Of a stretch of DNA of 23,548 nucleotides, positions 1 through 7,853 are shown one piece after another (position 1 is the stretch's first letter; each line of letters starts with the position of its first letter). Origin of the DNA: a virus. The position numbers and the translations under genes are program-made. The DNA lies in the IMG/VR virus record IMGVR_UViG_3300043772_002267, positions 1 to 23,548 of that record, one strand, 5' to 3'. The notes below the pieces were generated by a model. It was not told where the DNA came from. It ran no database searches and worked only from the letters and a program-made list of their open reading frames with translations.

Positions 1-335
1 ATGTTTCCAGTGTTGATGTCTGTGAGTGTAAATGTGTCAGCATCTACTCTGGTAATGCTGTAGTTCCCATCGGTGGCAGCACCGCCAGTACCAGCGGCAA
101 AGTGAATGCCTACAATGTTTCCGGTAGCAAGGCCGTGAGCTGTTTTGGATATTGTTACTGTGGTTCCAGAGCGACCGTATGTAACGCTTGAAGTTACTGG
201 GGCTGAGGTTGAATCAAACAAAACCAAGGTTCCACTACCACCAAAAAAAGAAACGCCTTTAACGCGGTTTCTTCCAAGAACAAAAAAACCACTTTGGTTT
301 AGATGCGCTTGTTTTACATCAGTTTGCATGCCCAT
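1..335 (-). CDS. Phage structural protein, 5' part only (cut by the window edge)
   Basis: The start is an ATG at 335 with a good ribosome site (AGGAG at 342-346, six bases upstream), and the frame stays open to base 1, giving 111 residues. The N-terminal 35 residues look like a virion protein start. Residues of about 50-110 (GLATGNIVGIHFAAGTGG and following) resemble the short repeat domain that databases often label as an E1 FCCH-like domain, which is frequent in phage tail and capsid proteins. It is the most downstream gene visible of the minus-strand structural block, about 40 bases after the 378-911 gene. It is probably a virion (tail or head-decoration) protein; the exact role is unknown because the C-terminus is missing. 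Confidence 0.75.
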   Translation of the reverse strand, partial: MGMQTDVKQAHLNQSGFFVLGRNRVKGVSFFGGSGTLVLFDSTSAPVTSSVTYGRSGTTVTISKTAHGLATGNIVGIHFAAGTGGAATDGNYSITRVDADTFTLTDINTGN

Positions 336-377
336 ATCAATCTCCTGTAAAGCAGGGGCCGAAGCCCCCTGAGTTGA

Positions 378-911
378 TTAAGCGTCAGCAAAGGGAGTGA
401 CAACAGAGCCAGAGGCCAACAACACACCGGTGACCATGTACTTGTTGGCAGCCAACACAGTCACAGTAACGGTAGAGCCAGCAATACCGCCAGTGGTCGA
501 GCCGTCCAAGTTGATGACATCGTTGGTTGCGCCGGGAGCAAAAGCCGTCACTGCGCCAGAGCTGTCGGTGTCAACCATGATCATGGAGCCAACAAATTTG
601 TCAGTGCCGTCGGTCTTGATAGCCACGGCAGTGGCAGCAGTCTCAATGACAAACGTGTAGCTGGTGCCCACATTGTTAGAGGTGCTGGGGTCTTGGCCGG
701 GGCCAGAGGTCACAGGGTTGGCTGTGGCATTGATGGTAGGCAGCGTGATAACCAGCGTAGCGTCATTGGTACGAATGGTCTTGCCAGCGTACGAAGCCAC
801 ATCCAGAGTAACGGTGTTGGTGCCGTTAGCCAGATTCACGATAGAAGCGGGACCTTGGGTGATGAAGCCAGCCAGCGAACGGACTGGGCCTTGGAAAGTA
901 GTCAATGCCAT
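378..911 (-). CDS. Putative virion or head-decoration protein
   Basis: A 177-residue protein rich in Thr, Val, Ala and Gly with alternating beta-type segments and almost no Cys or Trp, typical of a small capsid-surface or head-fibre protein. It lies directly downstream of the major capsid gene, but behind the terminator at 1015-1037 and an unusual inverted-repeat leader (933-989), so it may be transcribed or translated separately from the capsid gene. The start ATG at 911 has GAGGAA in the bases just upstream. No catalytic motif is visible. I cannot assign it to a named family; the structural role is inferred from position and composition. Confidence 0.65.
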   Translation of the reverse strand: MALTTFQGPVRSLAGFITQGPASIVNLANGTNTVTLDVASYAGKTIRTNDATLVITLPTINATANPVTSGPGQDPSTSNNVGTSYTFVIETAATAVAIKTDGTDKFVGSMIMVDTDSSGAVTAFAPGATNDVINLDGSTTGGIAGSTVTVTVLAANKYMVTGVLLASGSVVTPFADA

Positions 912-932
912 GATGATTCCTCATGCGGTTGA

Positions 933-989
933 GGTATATCTGTCTGCATGAAGTCGGCCCGGAGCCGTCAGATATACCGGAAAGTCCGG
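933..989 (-). promoter_or_regulatory. Inverted-repeat leader before the 378-911 gene
   Basis: A perfect 10-base inverted repeat, GGTATATCTG at 933-942 and CAGATATACC at 969-978, encloses 26 bases that themselves contain CGGC/GCCG pairing. Right next to it CCGGA-AAG-TCCGG (977-989) forms another perfect stem. On the minus strand a weak promoter-like pair (TTGTTT, 17 bases, TATATC) overlaps the block. It could be a leader hairpin, an operator or an RNA-processing site controlling the gene at 378-911. The structure is directly visible; the function is inference. Confidence 0.45.
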
Positions 990-1014
990 GTTTAAACAAA
1001 TATACAGCAAAAGA

Positions 1015-1037
1015 AAAGGCCCCACAAGGGGGCCTTT
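1015..1037 (-). terminator. Rho-independent terminator after the major capsid gene
   Basis: AAAGGCCCC (1015-1023) pairs with GGGGCCTTT (1029-1037) across a five-base loop. On the minus strand the stem is followed by a T-rich run (TTTTCTTTT overlapping the stem end). It lies about 20 bases after the stop codon of the major capsid gene, the expected place for a terminator or attenuator that sets capsid mRNA levels against downstream genes. Confidence 0.75.
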
Positions 1038-1055
1038 CCAAATAACCCCGAAGGA

Positions 1056-1964
1056 TTAAGCGCCGGGTGAGCCGAACACGCCCAGTGGGTCAGAGACGCC
1101 GAACGAATAACGCTCACGAGCCTTATAACGTACGTTGCCGGTGTCAAAATCCCCGTCCATGGAATTCGCCAATGGTGAACGAACGAAGTGTTTCAGGCCG
1201 TTAGGCACATCAGTCAACAGGAACCAAGCGTTGGTGTCAGTCAAGAAGTTGTTGACTGTGTAACCACCGGGGATGGAGCCGTTGTTCTTGATGGCGTTGA
1301 TATCGTTGTCAGCGGTGCCGACGCGGAGTTCAGTTTCCAGCAAGCGAGTTGCAACGAATTGCAACGATGGAGGAACCACCAGCTTCTTTGGCTTGGCTGC
1401 AATCAGCAGGCCGCGTTCGTCTGTCCAAGCTGCGATCTGAATGACGGCGTTTTCCAACGAAGTCTCGTTCAGGTCGGCTGCTGTGGCAGGGCGGTTGCTG
1501 TTGACGCCACCGGAGACCAGAGGGTGAGCTGTCGAGAACAGGGTCACGCCGTCGCCGTAAGTTACGCCAGCGGTGAAACCAGTGTTCAGGATGGCTGCTG
1601 CCTTGACCTGCTTGGTGTAAGCCATACCACGAGCCAGAGCTTTGGTGTAGCGGCTGGACAACGAGTCATACAAGTTGTCTTCCACAGCTTCTTCAGTGAT
1701 GGAGAAGCCCAAAGCGATGGTTTCGTGAGTGTAGCGAGCGGTGAAGGCTTCCTGAGCGTTGTCATAAGCGATGGCAGCGCCTTCGTTCTTGACAGGAGCG
1801 GCAGAGAAGCCAGACAGCTTAACTTCCTCTTCAAAGCTACGCTCCGAAGTTTCGGTCTCGTAGATTTCCTTGTGCTGCTCGCCGTACTTAGCGTACTCAA
1901 GGCCGAACAAAGCGTTCAAGCCGGGGAGCAGTTCTTTCAGCAGTTGTGCGCGTGAAATAGCCAT
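1056..1964 (-). CDS. Major capsid protein (HK97 fold, Mu gpT-like)
   Basis: A 302-residue protein that matches the Mu gpT-like group of HK97-fold major head subunits as I recall it. It has an N-terminal helix (RAQLLKELLPGLNALFGLEY, residues 5-24), then KYGEQHKEIYETETSERSFEE, the AxFSATxHP-like stretch LFSTAHPLVSGG, the segment KPKKLVVPPSLQFVATRLLE, and a C-terminus with KHFVRSPL and YKARERYSFG. The start ATG at 1964 follows TAAGGAG at good spacing. It sits downstream of scaffold and portal, as usual for a head block, and is followed by a terminator. No fused protease or separate prohead protease is visible nearby. Its N-terminal helix reappears at the C-terminus of the early protein at 22318-22587. 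Confidence 0.9.
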   Translation of the reverse strand: MAISRAQLLKELLPGLNALFGLEYAKYGEQHKEIYETETSERSFEEEVKLSGFSAAPVKNEGAAIAYDNAQEAFTARYTHETIALGFSITEEAVEDNLYDSLSSRYTKALARGMAYTKQVKAAAILNTGFTAGVTYGDGVTLFSTAHPLVSGGVNSNRPATAADLNETSLENAVIQIAAWTDERGLLIAAKPKKLVVPPSLQFVATRLLETELRVGTADNDINAIKNNGSIPGGYTVNNFLTDTNAWFLLTDVPNGLKHFVRSPLANSMDGDFDTGNVRYKARERYSFGVSDPLGVFGSPGA

Positions 1965-1974
1965 GGTTTACTCC

Positions 1975-2571
1975 TTAGACACCAGTGGTGTTGTTGTACT
2001 GGTGTGTGTTGATTTTCACCAACAGCTCGGTGTATGTGTCAGCAGCGGTAGCTGTTTCTGGCACAACGTCGATCACACGGATTGGAATGGTGGCAGTAGT
2101 GCCAGCGCCAGTCAAAGTGACGGCGAAGGCAGAATTACCGGTGGTGGTGTTACCAGCGTTCAGGACGAGCGCAAGGTTCGAGCCAACAACAGTACGGCCA
2201 GCGGTGCCCATAGTAGTGCCCGAGGTCACGACAGCAACCTTAAACAAAGCCATTGGGTCATCGACAACGTAGGCGTAAGCCAAGTTGCTAGCGGTAGATG
2301 CCAGAGCTGGAATGAACTGACCTTGAACGGTTTGACCGTTCGAGTTCACGTACTGACCACCCATGCAAACGCCAACGATGTCGCCGGAGTTGGTTGTAGT
2401 GGATTTGACCAGATAGCCATCGCTGTTGATTACAACGGTATCGCCATCGAAAATGGCGGTGCCGAAGCCAGCAGCTACGGGAATCTGACGGAATGCACCT
2501 GCGTACGGCATACCATCAATACGATTGATGGGTTGCAAGCCGTAGGGTGCCGAAACGGTGGGGTAAGCCAT
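1975..2571 (-). CDS. Conserved phage virion-associated protein upstream of the capsid gene
   Basis: A 198-residue protein beginning MAYPTVSAPYGLQPINRIDG. I chose the ATG at 2571 because GGAG lies seven bases before it and the open frame further upstream overlaps the neighbouring gene. The protein is beta-rich with many Gly, Thr and Val residues (for example GQFIPALASTASNLAYAYVVDDP) and no cysteine-rich or enzymatic motif except a lone GVCMGG. Similar proteins are commonly found next to major capsid genes in uncultured freshwater phages, where they are thought to be head-decoration or minor capsid proteins. It is separated from the capsid gene by only ten bases, which suggests co-transcription and stoichiometric expression. 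Function is inferred from position. Confidence 0.7.
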   Translation of the reverse strand: MAYPTVSAPYGLQPINRIDGMPYAGAFRQIPVAAGFGTAIFDGDTVVINSDGYLVKSTTTNSGDIVGVCMGGQYVNSNGQTVQGQFIPALASTASNLAYAYVVDDPMALFKVAVVTSGTTMGTAGRTVVGSNLALVLNAGNTTTGNSAFAVTLTGAGTTATIPIRVIDVVPETATAADTYTELLVKINTHQYNNTTGV

Positions 2572-2590
2572 GTTTGGACTCCAAAAAAAG

Positions 2591-3052
2591 TTAAGTGCCT
2601 TTGCCGAAAGTAACCTTCGTGCTCCGCTCTTTATAAAGCGGCATACGAGGATCATTTTCACGCATGAAAGTGTTGTCCACTGATTCCATCTGCGATTCAG
2701 CTTGTTGGCCGTAATACGCATTACGTTGATCAACGAACTCCACAGGTGTTTTGCAAAGTAACAGGCCACCAACTTCAATGCTGTCTGGAAAGCGATTTTG
2801 AGAGCTACCAAACAAACGCACTTCAGGGTGATCCGATGCTTTTACGGGTTCCCATCCCTCTGTCATTTTTGAGGCGTAATTCGTGGCGTCGTCTTTTCCT
2901 TGAACTGCAATACGAATCCAGCGAAACGCATAACCGGGTTCAGGCTTCGGATCAGGCAGAAGCTGTGGTGGCATCCATTTTGTTGGACGCTTGGTTAATT
3001 CGCGGGTATCAAGTTCGCGATCAAGGCGAGATTTTGCTTCACTCATTTTCAT
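2591..3052 (-). CDS. Conserved phage protein of the head block, unknown function
   Basis: A 153-residue protein with a charged N-terminus, a Pro-rich segment (WMPPQLLPDPKPEPGY) and a folded-looking core (FRWIRIAVQGKDDATNYASK, then EGWEPVKASDHPEVRLF). It overlaps the scaffold stop by four bases (ATGA). Two starts are possible. The ATG at 3052 has its AGGA only about two bases upstream, while the second ATG (residue 3, at 3046) has the same AGGA at about seven bases and is the better ribosome fit. Related proteins sit between scaffold and capsid genes in other podovirus-like phages as I recall, but I know of no proven role. Confidence 0.7.
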   Translation of the reverse strand: MKMSEAKSRLDRELDTRELTKRPTKWMPPQLLPDPKPEPGYAFRWIRIAVQGKDDATNYASKMTEGWEPVKASDHPEVRLFGSSQNRFPDSIEVGGLLLCKTPVEFVDQRNAYYGQQAESQMESVDNTFMRENDPRMPLYKERSTKVTFGKGT

Positions 3053-4005
3053 TTCCTCATTTCTTCAGCAACCTTACGAGCATAGAGTTCCAAAGGAACA
3101 CCAAGCCGCTTAGCGAGATTCACCTGTGTCTGCGTCAGCACGATCTTTTTAGGCGCTGTGCTACGGGTTGCAGGTGCAACGTTTGATTTTGCAGGTCGTG
3201 AAGTTGGCGCATCCACGTTTTTTTCAGATTCAAACGACTCTGGAAAAACCTGACGAAGACGACCGTTAAGTCGCTCGTAGTATTCATCTGACTTGGGGTT
3301 GACTCCAGAGTTAATCAGCTTTGTGTGCAGCCCTAAGGCGAAGCTGGTCATCTCTTCATCTTTTCCAAACCACTGATTTTTTTGTTGCCACTCTTGAGCC
3401 TTGTAGTCGGGCGCAGGAGTATCAACAAAATTGGTTCTTGAATCTGGTTCAGTTTGTACATCAATTTTTTGTTGCTGTAAAGCGGGTGACTTAATATTGT
3501 TCACACGCTCGGCACGCATTGCAGCAGTAGTCAGATTAGCCTGAGCCTCAGTCATTGCGTCAGAATCGCCAGATTCGTATGCTTCCTTGTACTTGGCCTT
3601 GGCTTTTTCAAGATCGTTTGCAGCAAGTCGCTTGTAACTGTCCAAGACGGCAGCTTGGTTCTGCCCCAAAGAGCCCTTGAGCTTCTTGTTCTCTTCGACA
3701 ATTGTTTGGGCTATCCGTAAAGCCTCTTCACGTTCGCGGTAAGCCGCCTCTTTGGCCCGGCGCTCCTCGTGATAGCCCTTTGTAAAGTGCTTAATACGTT
3801 GCTGCACGCTAGCGTCGTACTTCGCCAGCTCGTCGTCGGCAAATTCCTTTGGAGGCTCTGCCATTGGCTTGCGACCACGGTCTTCAATAGGTGTGTCATC
3901 GACGATTTCAATCTCGTCTTTGTCATCTATTTCCGCATTTACTTTGCTTTCGACTTCCGCTTTTTCATCAGGGAACTCAAACTCAACTTTTTCAATTTCA
4001 GCCAT
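3049..4005 (-). CDS. Capsid scaffolding protein
   Basis: A 318-residue, highly charged, cysteine-free protein. The first 65 residues are very acidic (EFEFPDEKAEVESKV and following). Residues of about 75-170 are predicted helical and coiled (KGYHEERRAKEAAYREREEA, ENKKLKGSLGQ). A Pro/Ser/Ala linker follows, and the end is a compact basic helix (LTQTQVNLAKRLGVPLELY). That arrangement, with the C-terminal basic helix that contacts the capsid protein, is typical of phage scaffolds, and the position between portal and capsid genes is the usual one. The start ATG at 4005 has GGAG seven bases upstream. No protease motif is present, so it is probably recycled or degraded by other means. Confidence 0.8.
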   Translation of the reverse strand: MAEIEKVEFEFPDEKAEVESKVNAEIDDKDEIEIVDDTPIEDRGRKPMAEPPKEFADDELAKYDASVQQRIKHFTKGYHEERRAKEAAYREREEALRIAQTIVEENKKLKGSLGQNQAAVLDSYKRLAANDLEKAKAKYKEAYESGDSDAMTEAQANLTTAAMRAERVNNIKSPALQQQKIDVQTEPDSRTNFVDTPAPDYKAQEWQQKNQWFGKDEEMTSFALGLHTKLINSGVNPKSDEYYERLNGRLRQVFPESFESEKNVDAPTSRPAKSNVAPATRSTAPKKIVLTQTQVNLAKRLGVPLELYARKVAEEMRK

Positions 4006-4014
4006 GATTTCTCC

Positions 4015-4419
4015 TTATACGCGTTGAATGCCTCTGGGGTCCTCAACCACAGCCTCGACAGAATCGTCGTTGATGATTCGCCACTCAGTGCCGTGAATCT
4101 TCATACGTGTACCGCTATTGGGGCGCACGATTACAAAATCACCGACTTCGCAGCTTGGTCCGCTTGGAAAGCGTTTTTCGTCCTTGAACGCATCAGGCCC
4201 AATCTTCGCCACGAACAATACGGGTGACAACAGCTCTTCATACTGCATTGTCTGACTGGCTTTTAGCAAGCCGCCCTCGTATTCCTCTTTGGCTTCTGGG
4301 AGCATGCACAGAAGGTGATAGGTTTTCGGGTGTGGAATCTGCTTGGCCTTGTCCTCAACGGGCTTGTTAAGTAGGCCGGACAGGTCAACCGCCTGAACAT
4401 TAAAGTCATTCATCGTCAT
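4015..4419 (-). CDS. GroES-like co-chaperonin
   Basis: A 134-residue protein whose residues of about 32-128 follow the Cpn10/GroES pattern. It shows YHLLCMLPEAKEEYEGGLL (residues 34-52), where EGGLL matches the GroEL-binding mobile loop (GGIVL in E. coli). SPVLFVAKIGPDAF follows at residues 65-78, equivalent to the GEVLAVGxG strand, then CEVGDFVIVRP (90-100), equivalent to VKVGDIVIF, and TEWRIINDDSVEAVVE (111-126), equivalent to the terminal EVLIMSESDILAIVE. The gene lies between portal and scaffold, so it probably helps host GroEL fold capsid protein, as T4 gp31 does. The start overlaps the upstream gene; ATG codons at 4419 and 4413 are both possible. It is longer than host GroES because of about 30 extra N-terminal residues. 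Confidence 0.8.
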   Translation of the reverse strand: MTMNDFNVQAVDLSGLLNKPVEDKAKQIPHPKTYHLLCMLPEAKEEYEGGLLKASQTMQYEELLSPVLFVAKIGPDAFKDEKRFPSGPSCEVGDFVIVRPNSGTRMKIHGTEWRIINDDSVEAVVEDPRGIQRV

Positions 4420-4603
4420 CGTCTTTCAGTTTACGCAGAAGGTCGTTTATTTCGCGCTGTGCGGTCAACAGACCTCGGATAACGCCGCACAGGTTTTGGT
4501 ATTCGGCGTAGTCTTTAGCTATGCCGTCTGCCAAATTCTCGATGATGATTTTTTTTTCATTCTCAATTTTTTTAAGAGCTAGCTCAAGGGCGTGGTCGTT
4601 CAT
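4406..4603 (-). CDS. Small coiled-coil protein between portal and co-chaperonin
   Basis: A 65-residue, almost wholly helical protein with heptad-like spacing (LELALKKIENEKKIIIENLA) and an acidic tail (DDDDE). Its start overlaps the portal stop by four bases and its stop lies inside the start of the GroES-like gene, so the three are translationally coupled. Short coiled-coil proteins adjacent to portal genes occur in many phages, but no function is established that I can name. It has no Cys-rich motif apart from one Cys and no membrane segment. Confidence 0.65.
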   Translation of the reverse strand: MNDHALELALKKIENEKKIIIENLADGIAKDYAEYQNLCGVIRGLLTAQREINDLLRKLKDDDDE

Positions 4604-7098
4604 TTATTACCTCCACTTGTTGGCGGTTTGCTTGCAGCCTGCACCATTTTGAGCTGCATATTCATGGCCGCTTCCCGTTGTTTCTGAGTCATCTTCTGAT
4701 CAAACTCTTGCTGACGCTGAGCCATTTCTTGCTCGTGAACTTGCCTGTCCATATTCATCTCTTGCTGCATTCTCGCTGCGGCCATCTCTGGGTTTTCGCC
4801 TTGGCGGCTTGCCATTTCTTGCGCTTTGAGTTGGAGCTCTTGCTGCTTGATAGCCAAGTCTCCTTGCACCTTCTGAGCTTTGGTCTGAGCATCCTGCATT
4901 TTGATCTGCAACTCTTGTTGTTGCATTTGAACGATTGGGTCTTGAGCTTGCTGTTGAGCTTGAGCCTGTTGAGCTTGCTGCATGTTCTGCTGCATGAGCT
5001 GCGTAGACGCCTGCGCTACCAAGCGTGACAACTGCACCTCTACATCTTCCGGCAATTTTTCATCTGGAGCAGGAAGTGGTACGCCCATTTGCTCTTCAAT
5101 CTTCTTGCGGTACAAGAACGCCAAGTGCTCGGCAATGTGAGCTTGGGCTGCTGCGTTCATCTGCTGCGCCATCGGGTTCTGGCCTATTTGCTGAGCAATC
5201 ATCGGGTCTTGCAAGAACGACGTATGCGCAGCGATGTGTGCATCGTGATCTTGATAGATGAACGCCTTGACCGGTGTGCCACGGAGCAAAGACATGTTCT
5301 CGCTGATCGGATCGCGAGGCTTTTGATCTTCAGTTACTGGCACTAGCTTCTCGGCATTCTTGATGCCAAGCACCTCGATCATTTGACGGTGCAACTGAGG
5401 CAGGTCATAAATCTGTGGAGCTTGCGCGGCCAACTGAATTACAGCTTGGTACTGCATGATCCGCTGAGCCATCGTTGAGCTATTGGGATCACTCACCGGA
5501 ATGACTTCAACCAGATCGTAGTCGGCTTGTTTAGCACGCTTGTCCCCATATTGAGGGTCGTACTCGTATTCAGTCGGAGCGTAGTCTCGAATGATTGCTT
5601 TAAGGAGTTTGAACTCCTGCTTCATGGAGTAATGCACGCGAGCCTGCACCGCACTCATGGTCTTGAGTTGGCGCTCAAGCAGGGCCAGTGTTGTGCCCAC
5701 AGGTGAGTTTGCGCTCATATCGCTGATCTTCATGTCAGCAATCGAACCAAGTCGGCGACCTTCTTCTGTGATGCGGTCAAGCAAAACAGCCAAAACTTGT
5801 GATGGCTCTTTGTATGGCAGCGGCATGATGTTGTCACGCACAGAGCCAGATGGAACATCTACATCGCGCCACTCACCGGGAGCAATTGGAGTGTCATCTC
5901 CTTTGATGCGAAGACCGCGAGACTTCAGGCCACCGGGCAAGTTGCTCAAAGTTCCTGCGTCTACCAACTGGCGGATCAATGATGTACCTGCGCGAGCATA
6001 ACCACCGATCAGGTGGATGTAGCCGAAGCCATAAGCACCGAAGCCGGGCACGTAGTCGTACTGAACAAAGTGGTCACGCTTGAGCTTGAGAGGATCGTCC
6101 TCTTTGTAGTTGCGGTAGATCGACAGAATCTTATCTGTGCCCTTGTCGATTGTGATGATGTAGGGCAGCGCAATACCGTCTTTGTCTTCAAAGCCCGGCA
6201 AGTCGTAGTCAATCTGGATCTCACAGAACTGATAGCGATCATCGTCCGTAACAGAGTAGCCCTGCTCATCAGCTTTTTTCTTTTCCACATCGGTGTGTGT
6301 CTGCGTTGGCTCGCCCAACTCAACGTCTCGATAAAAGCCCGCCACCTGCAGCTTCTTTACGTCGTTCTCGGTCTTGCGCATGATGTGCGTCACACGCTCA
6401 GCGGTACGCGCACCAGACGAACCGTAAGGGATGATTACATCTTCAGCCGGTATAAAAACCGAAGTCTGGCGTCCCAAGCTAGGATCGTAGTAGACCTTCT
6501 TAAAAGCAGAGCCAATCAGACCTAAGTTGAACAGCATTCGCTCATGCTCTGGCCGATACTCAGGCATCTCCTCAGTCAGCCGATAGTTCATGTCGTCCTT
6601 GACGCGACTGGCTGCTTCTTCTTTCATCTTGTCAATTGCGCCAATGATCTGCGTTTTGACTGGACCCTGAGCCGGGAACGTTTCAATGATGGTTTCCGAC
6701 TGAAAACGAACTGCAGCTTCAGTAAGTAACGTAGAGAATACGCCGCAAGCGCCATCCCATGGTTCGGTGCGCTCTTCGTACTTCATGCCTAGAACTTCTA
6801 GGCCCTTAACGTACATATCCGTCCAGTCCTTGCGTGAAGAAATGTCGGCCTCAACAAGCCCCATGATGTCAGAGCCTATTTTTCCCAGTTCACTGTCGTC
6901 AATGAACTCGGCCAAGTTGTCATCAAACGCAGCACCGCTGGTATCTTCCTCTGGCATAAGGTCAATCTCAAGCCCGTCGATGCCAATTTTGACGCCCTCG
7001 GGGTCCTCAATCTCAATTTCAATTACGCCCGGTTCCCCCACTTCGTCCAGACCTTGAGGTGCTGCGTACAAAGATTTGTCCATCATGCTTGTTGCCAT
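4600..7098 (-). CDS. Portal protein (P22 gp1-like)
   Basis: An 832-residue portal, the dodecameric gate at the capsid vertex through which DNA is packaged and ejected. Recognisable P22-type features are RKDWTDMYVKGLEVLGMKYE near residue 90, the stem and wing region around residues 150-480 (EHERMLFNLGLIGSAFKKVY, PAEDVIIPYGSSGA, GFGAYGFGYIHLIGGYARA) and SPVGTTLALLERQLK in the crown-facing part. The last 180 residues are a long Gln/Met/Ala-rich helix (QQAQQAQAQQQAQDP and following), like the barrel extension of P22-type portals, here ending in a Pro/Gly tail. The length is slightly above P22 gp1. The start ATG at 7098 is only nine bases after the stop of the stranded terL tail (7108-7239), with a weak AAGG ribosome site. 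Confidence 0.9.
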   Translation of the reverse strand: MATSMMDKSLYAAPQGLDEVGEPGVIEIEIEDPEGVKIGIDGLEIDLMPEEDTSGAAFDDNLAEFIDDSELGKIGSDIMGLVEADISSRKDWTDMYVKGLEVLGMKYEERTEPWDGACGVFSTLLTEAAVRFQSETIIETFPAQGPVKTQIIGAIDKMKEEAASRVKDDMNYRLTEEMPEYRPEHERMLFNLGLIGSAFKKVYYDPSLGRQTSVFIPAEDVIIPYGSSGARTAERVTHIMRKTENDVKKLQVAGFYRDVELGEPTQTHTDVEKKKADEQGYSVTDDDRYQFCEIQIDYDLPGFEDKDGIALPYIITIDKGTDKILSIYRNYKEDDPLKLKRDHFVQYDYVPGFGAYGFGYIHLIGGYARAGTSLIRQLVDAGTLSNLPGGLKSRGLRIKGDDTPIAPGEWRDVDVPSGSVRDNIMPLPYKEPSQVLAVLLDRITEEGRRLGSIADMKISDMSANSPVGTTLALLERQLKTMSAVQARVHYSMKQEFKLLKAIIRDYAPTEYEYDPQYGDKRAKQADYDLVEVIPVSDPNSSTMAQRIMQYQAVIQLAAQAPQIYDLPQLHRQMIEVLGIKNAEKLVPVTEDQKPRDPISENMSLLRGTPVKAFIYQDHDAHIAAHTSFLQDPMIAQQIGQNPMAQQMNAAAQAHIAEHLAFLYRKKIEEQMGVPLPAPDEKLPEDVEVQLSRLVAQASTQLMQQNMQQAQQAQAQQQAQDPIVQMQQQELQIKMQDAQTKAQKVQGDLAIKQQELQLKAQEMASRQGENPEMAAARMQQEMNMDRQVHEQEMAQRQQEFDQKMTQKQREAAMNMQLKMVQAASKPPTSGGNK

Positions 7099-7107
7099 AT
7101 AAATGCC

Positions 7108-7239
7108 TTAATAGAAAGCGGCTTTGCGCCGAAAGGACTGAGGTTCGTCCTGTGTGTCGGATTCTAGTCTCAAGAACCCACCTTGTCGAAATCTGGTGAT
7201 AGCCATCACGGCCGTGTCAGCCAAGTCGTCGTGGCTCAT
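7108..7239 (-). pseudogene. Stranded second copy of the terL 3' end (43 codons)
   Basis: The minus-strand frame MSHDDLADTAVM...RRKAAFY repeats the last 42 residues of the large terminase (7893-8018) with 38 of 42 residues identical, including the HDDLAD motif that supplies the third metal-binding Asp of the terminase nuclease. At DNA level I count about 43 differences in 126 bases, nearly all synonymous, so the two copies diverged long ago under protein-level selection. The remnant has an ATG overlapping the HNH stop (ATGA), so a 43-residue peptide could be made by coupling. It sits nine bases before the portal start, the likely original terL-portal spacing, so it is probably the resident tail left behind when the cassette at 7236-8018 arrived. 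Confidence 0.85.
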
Positions 7240-7853
7240 TTTTCTTCTTGCCCGCTGAGCCAGCAAAAAACAGCATAAATTTCAGCTCTGTTTGCGTTCG
7301 ACTTTATGGTGTTTGCCTTAAAGCTGATTACAGCAACATTGCCCTGAACATAGCCAAGCGACGGGTTAATTCTGTCAAGGCTGGCGCTGTTTGGCACTTG
7401 TCTTGTTGTTCCACCATAACTCAAATCAACACCAAACACAGGGCACACATCCAAAGCTAGGGCGTAAACGTAGTCGTTGGTTAGATCGAAATCAAGTCCC
7501 TTGTACTTCGCCCTTGTCCTTGCGCCACCTACGGCACTTACAACCCACGCCCATTTTGGATTGCGCTGCTTCCATTTGTCTTTTGCCGACTTTGCTTTCT
7601 CGCTGGAGTTCCAGTTTGTGTTTTTCCGAAGGACAACGCCGGGACTTCTTTCTTTTCCGGGCCTGTAGTCAGAAGAGCATTGCATACACTTTCCGCTTGA
7701 AGTTGTGCGGTATGAGTTGTGACCATGTTTACATGGCTTCGTCAAATAAATTGAATTCCCCAACTGTCGCGCCTCCTCCCTTGATTTTGGAAGGGAGGCA
7801 ACAAATTCTGCATCCTGCATTTTTTCGGCTATTCGTCTTGGTCCAGATTGCAT
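7236..7853 (-). CDS. Free-standing His-Me finger (HNH / endonuclease VII-type) homing endonuclease
   Basis: A 205-residue protein. Residues 41-59 form a zinc motif C41-x3-H45-x10-C56-x2-C59 inside KPCKHGHNSYR...GKCMQC. Residues of about 135-185 carry the nuclease signature CPVFGVDL...SASLDRINPSLGYVQGNVAVI with Asp160, Asn172 and a terminal AN-x2-K, typical of phage recombination-endonuclease VII-like HNH proteins. The start ATG at 7853 follows AAAAGGAG at six bases. It lies between two copies of the terL C-terminus and overlaps the remnant start by four bases, the arrangement expected of an intronless homing endonuclease that targets the conserved 3' end of terL. Its zinc module is shared with the endonuclease at 20719-21366. 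Confidence 0.85.
   Translation of the reverse strand: MQSGPRRIAEKMQDAEFVASLPKSREEARQLGNSIYLTKPCKHGHNSYRTTSSGKCMQCSSDYRPGKERSPGVVLRKNTNWNSSEKAKSAKDKWKQRNPKWAWVVSAVGGARTRAKYKGLDFDLTNDYVYALALDVCPVFGVDLSYGGTTRQVPNSASLDRINPSLGYVQGNVAVISFKANTIKSNANRAEIYAVFCWLSGQEEK

Noticed and set aside
1188-1955. 255-codon plus-strand frame across the capsid gene
   Set aside because: Antisense shadow of the major capsid gene; composition (Val/Gln/Cys-rich) is unlike a protein and no start signals exist.
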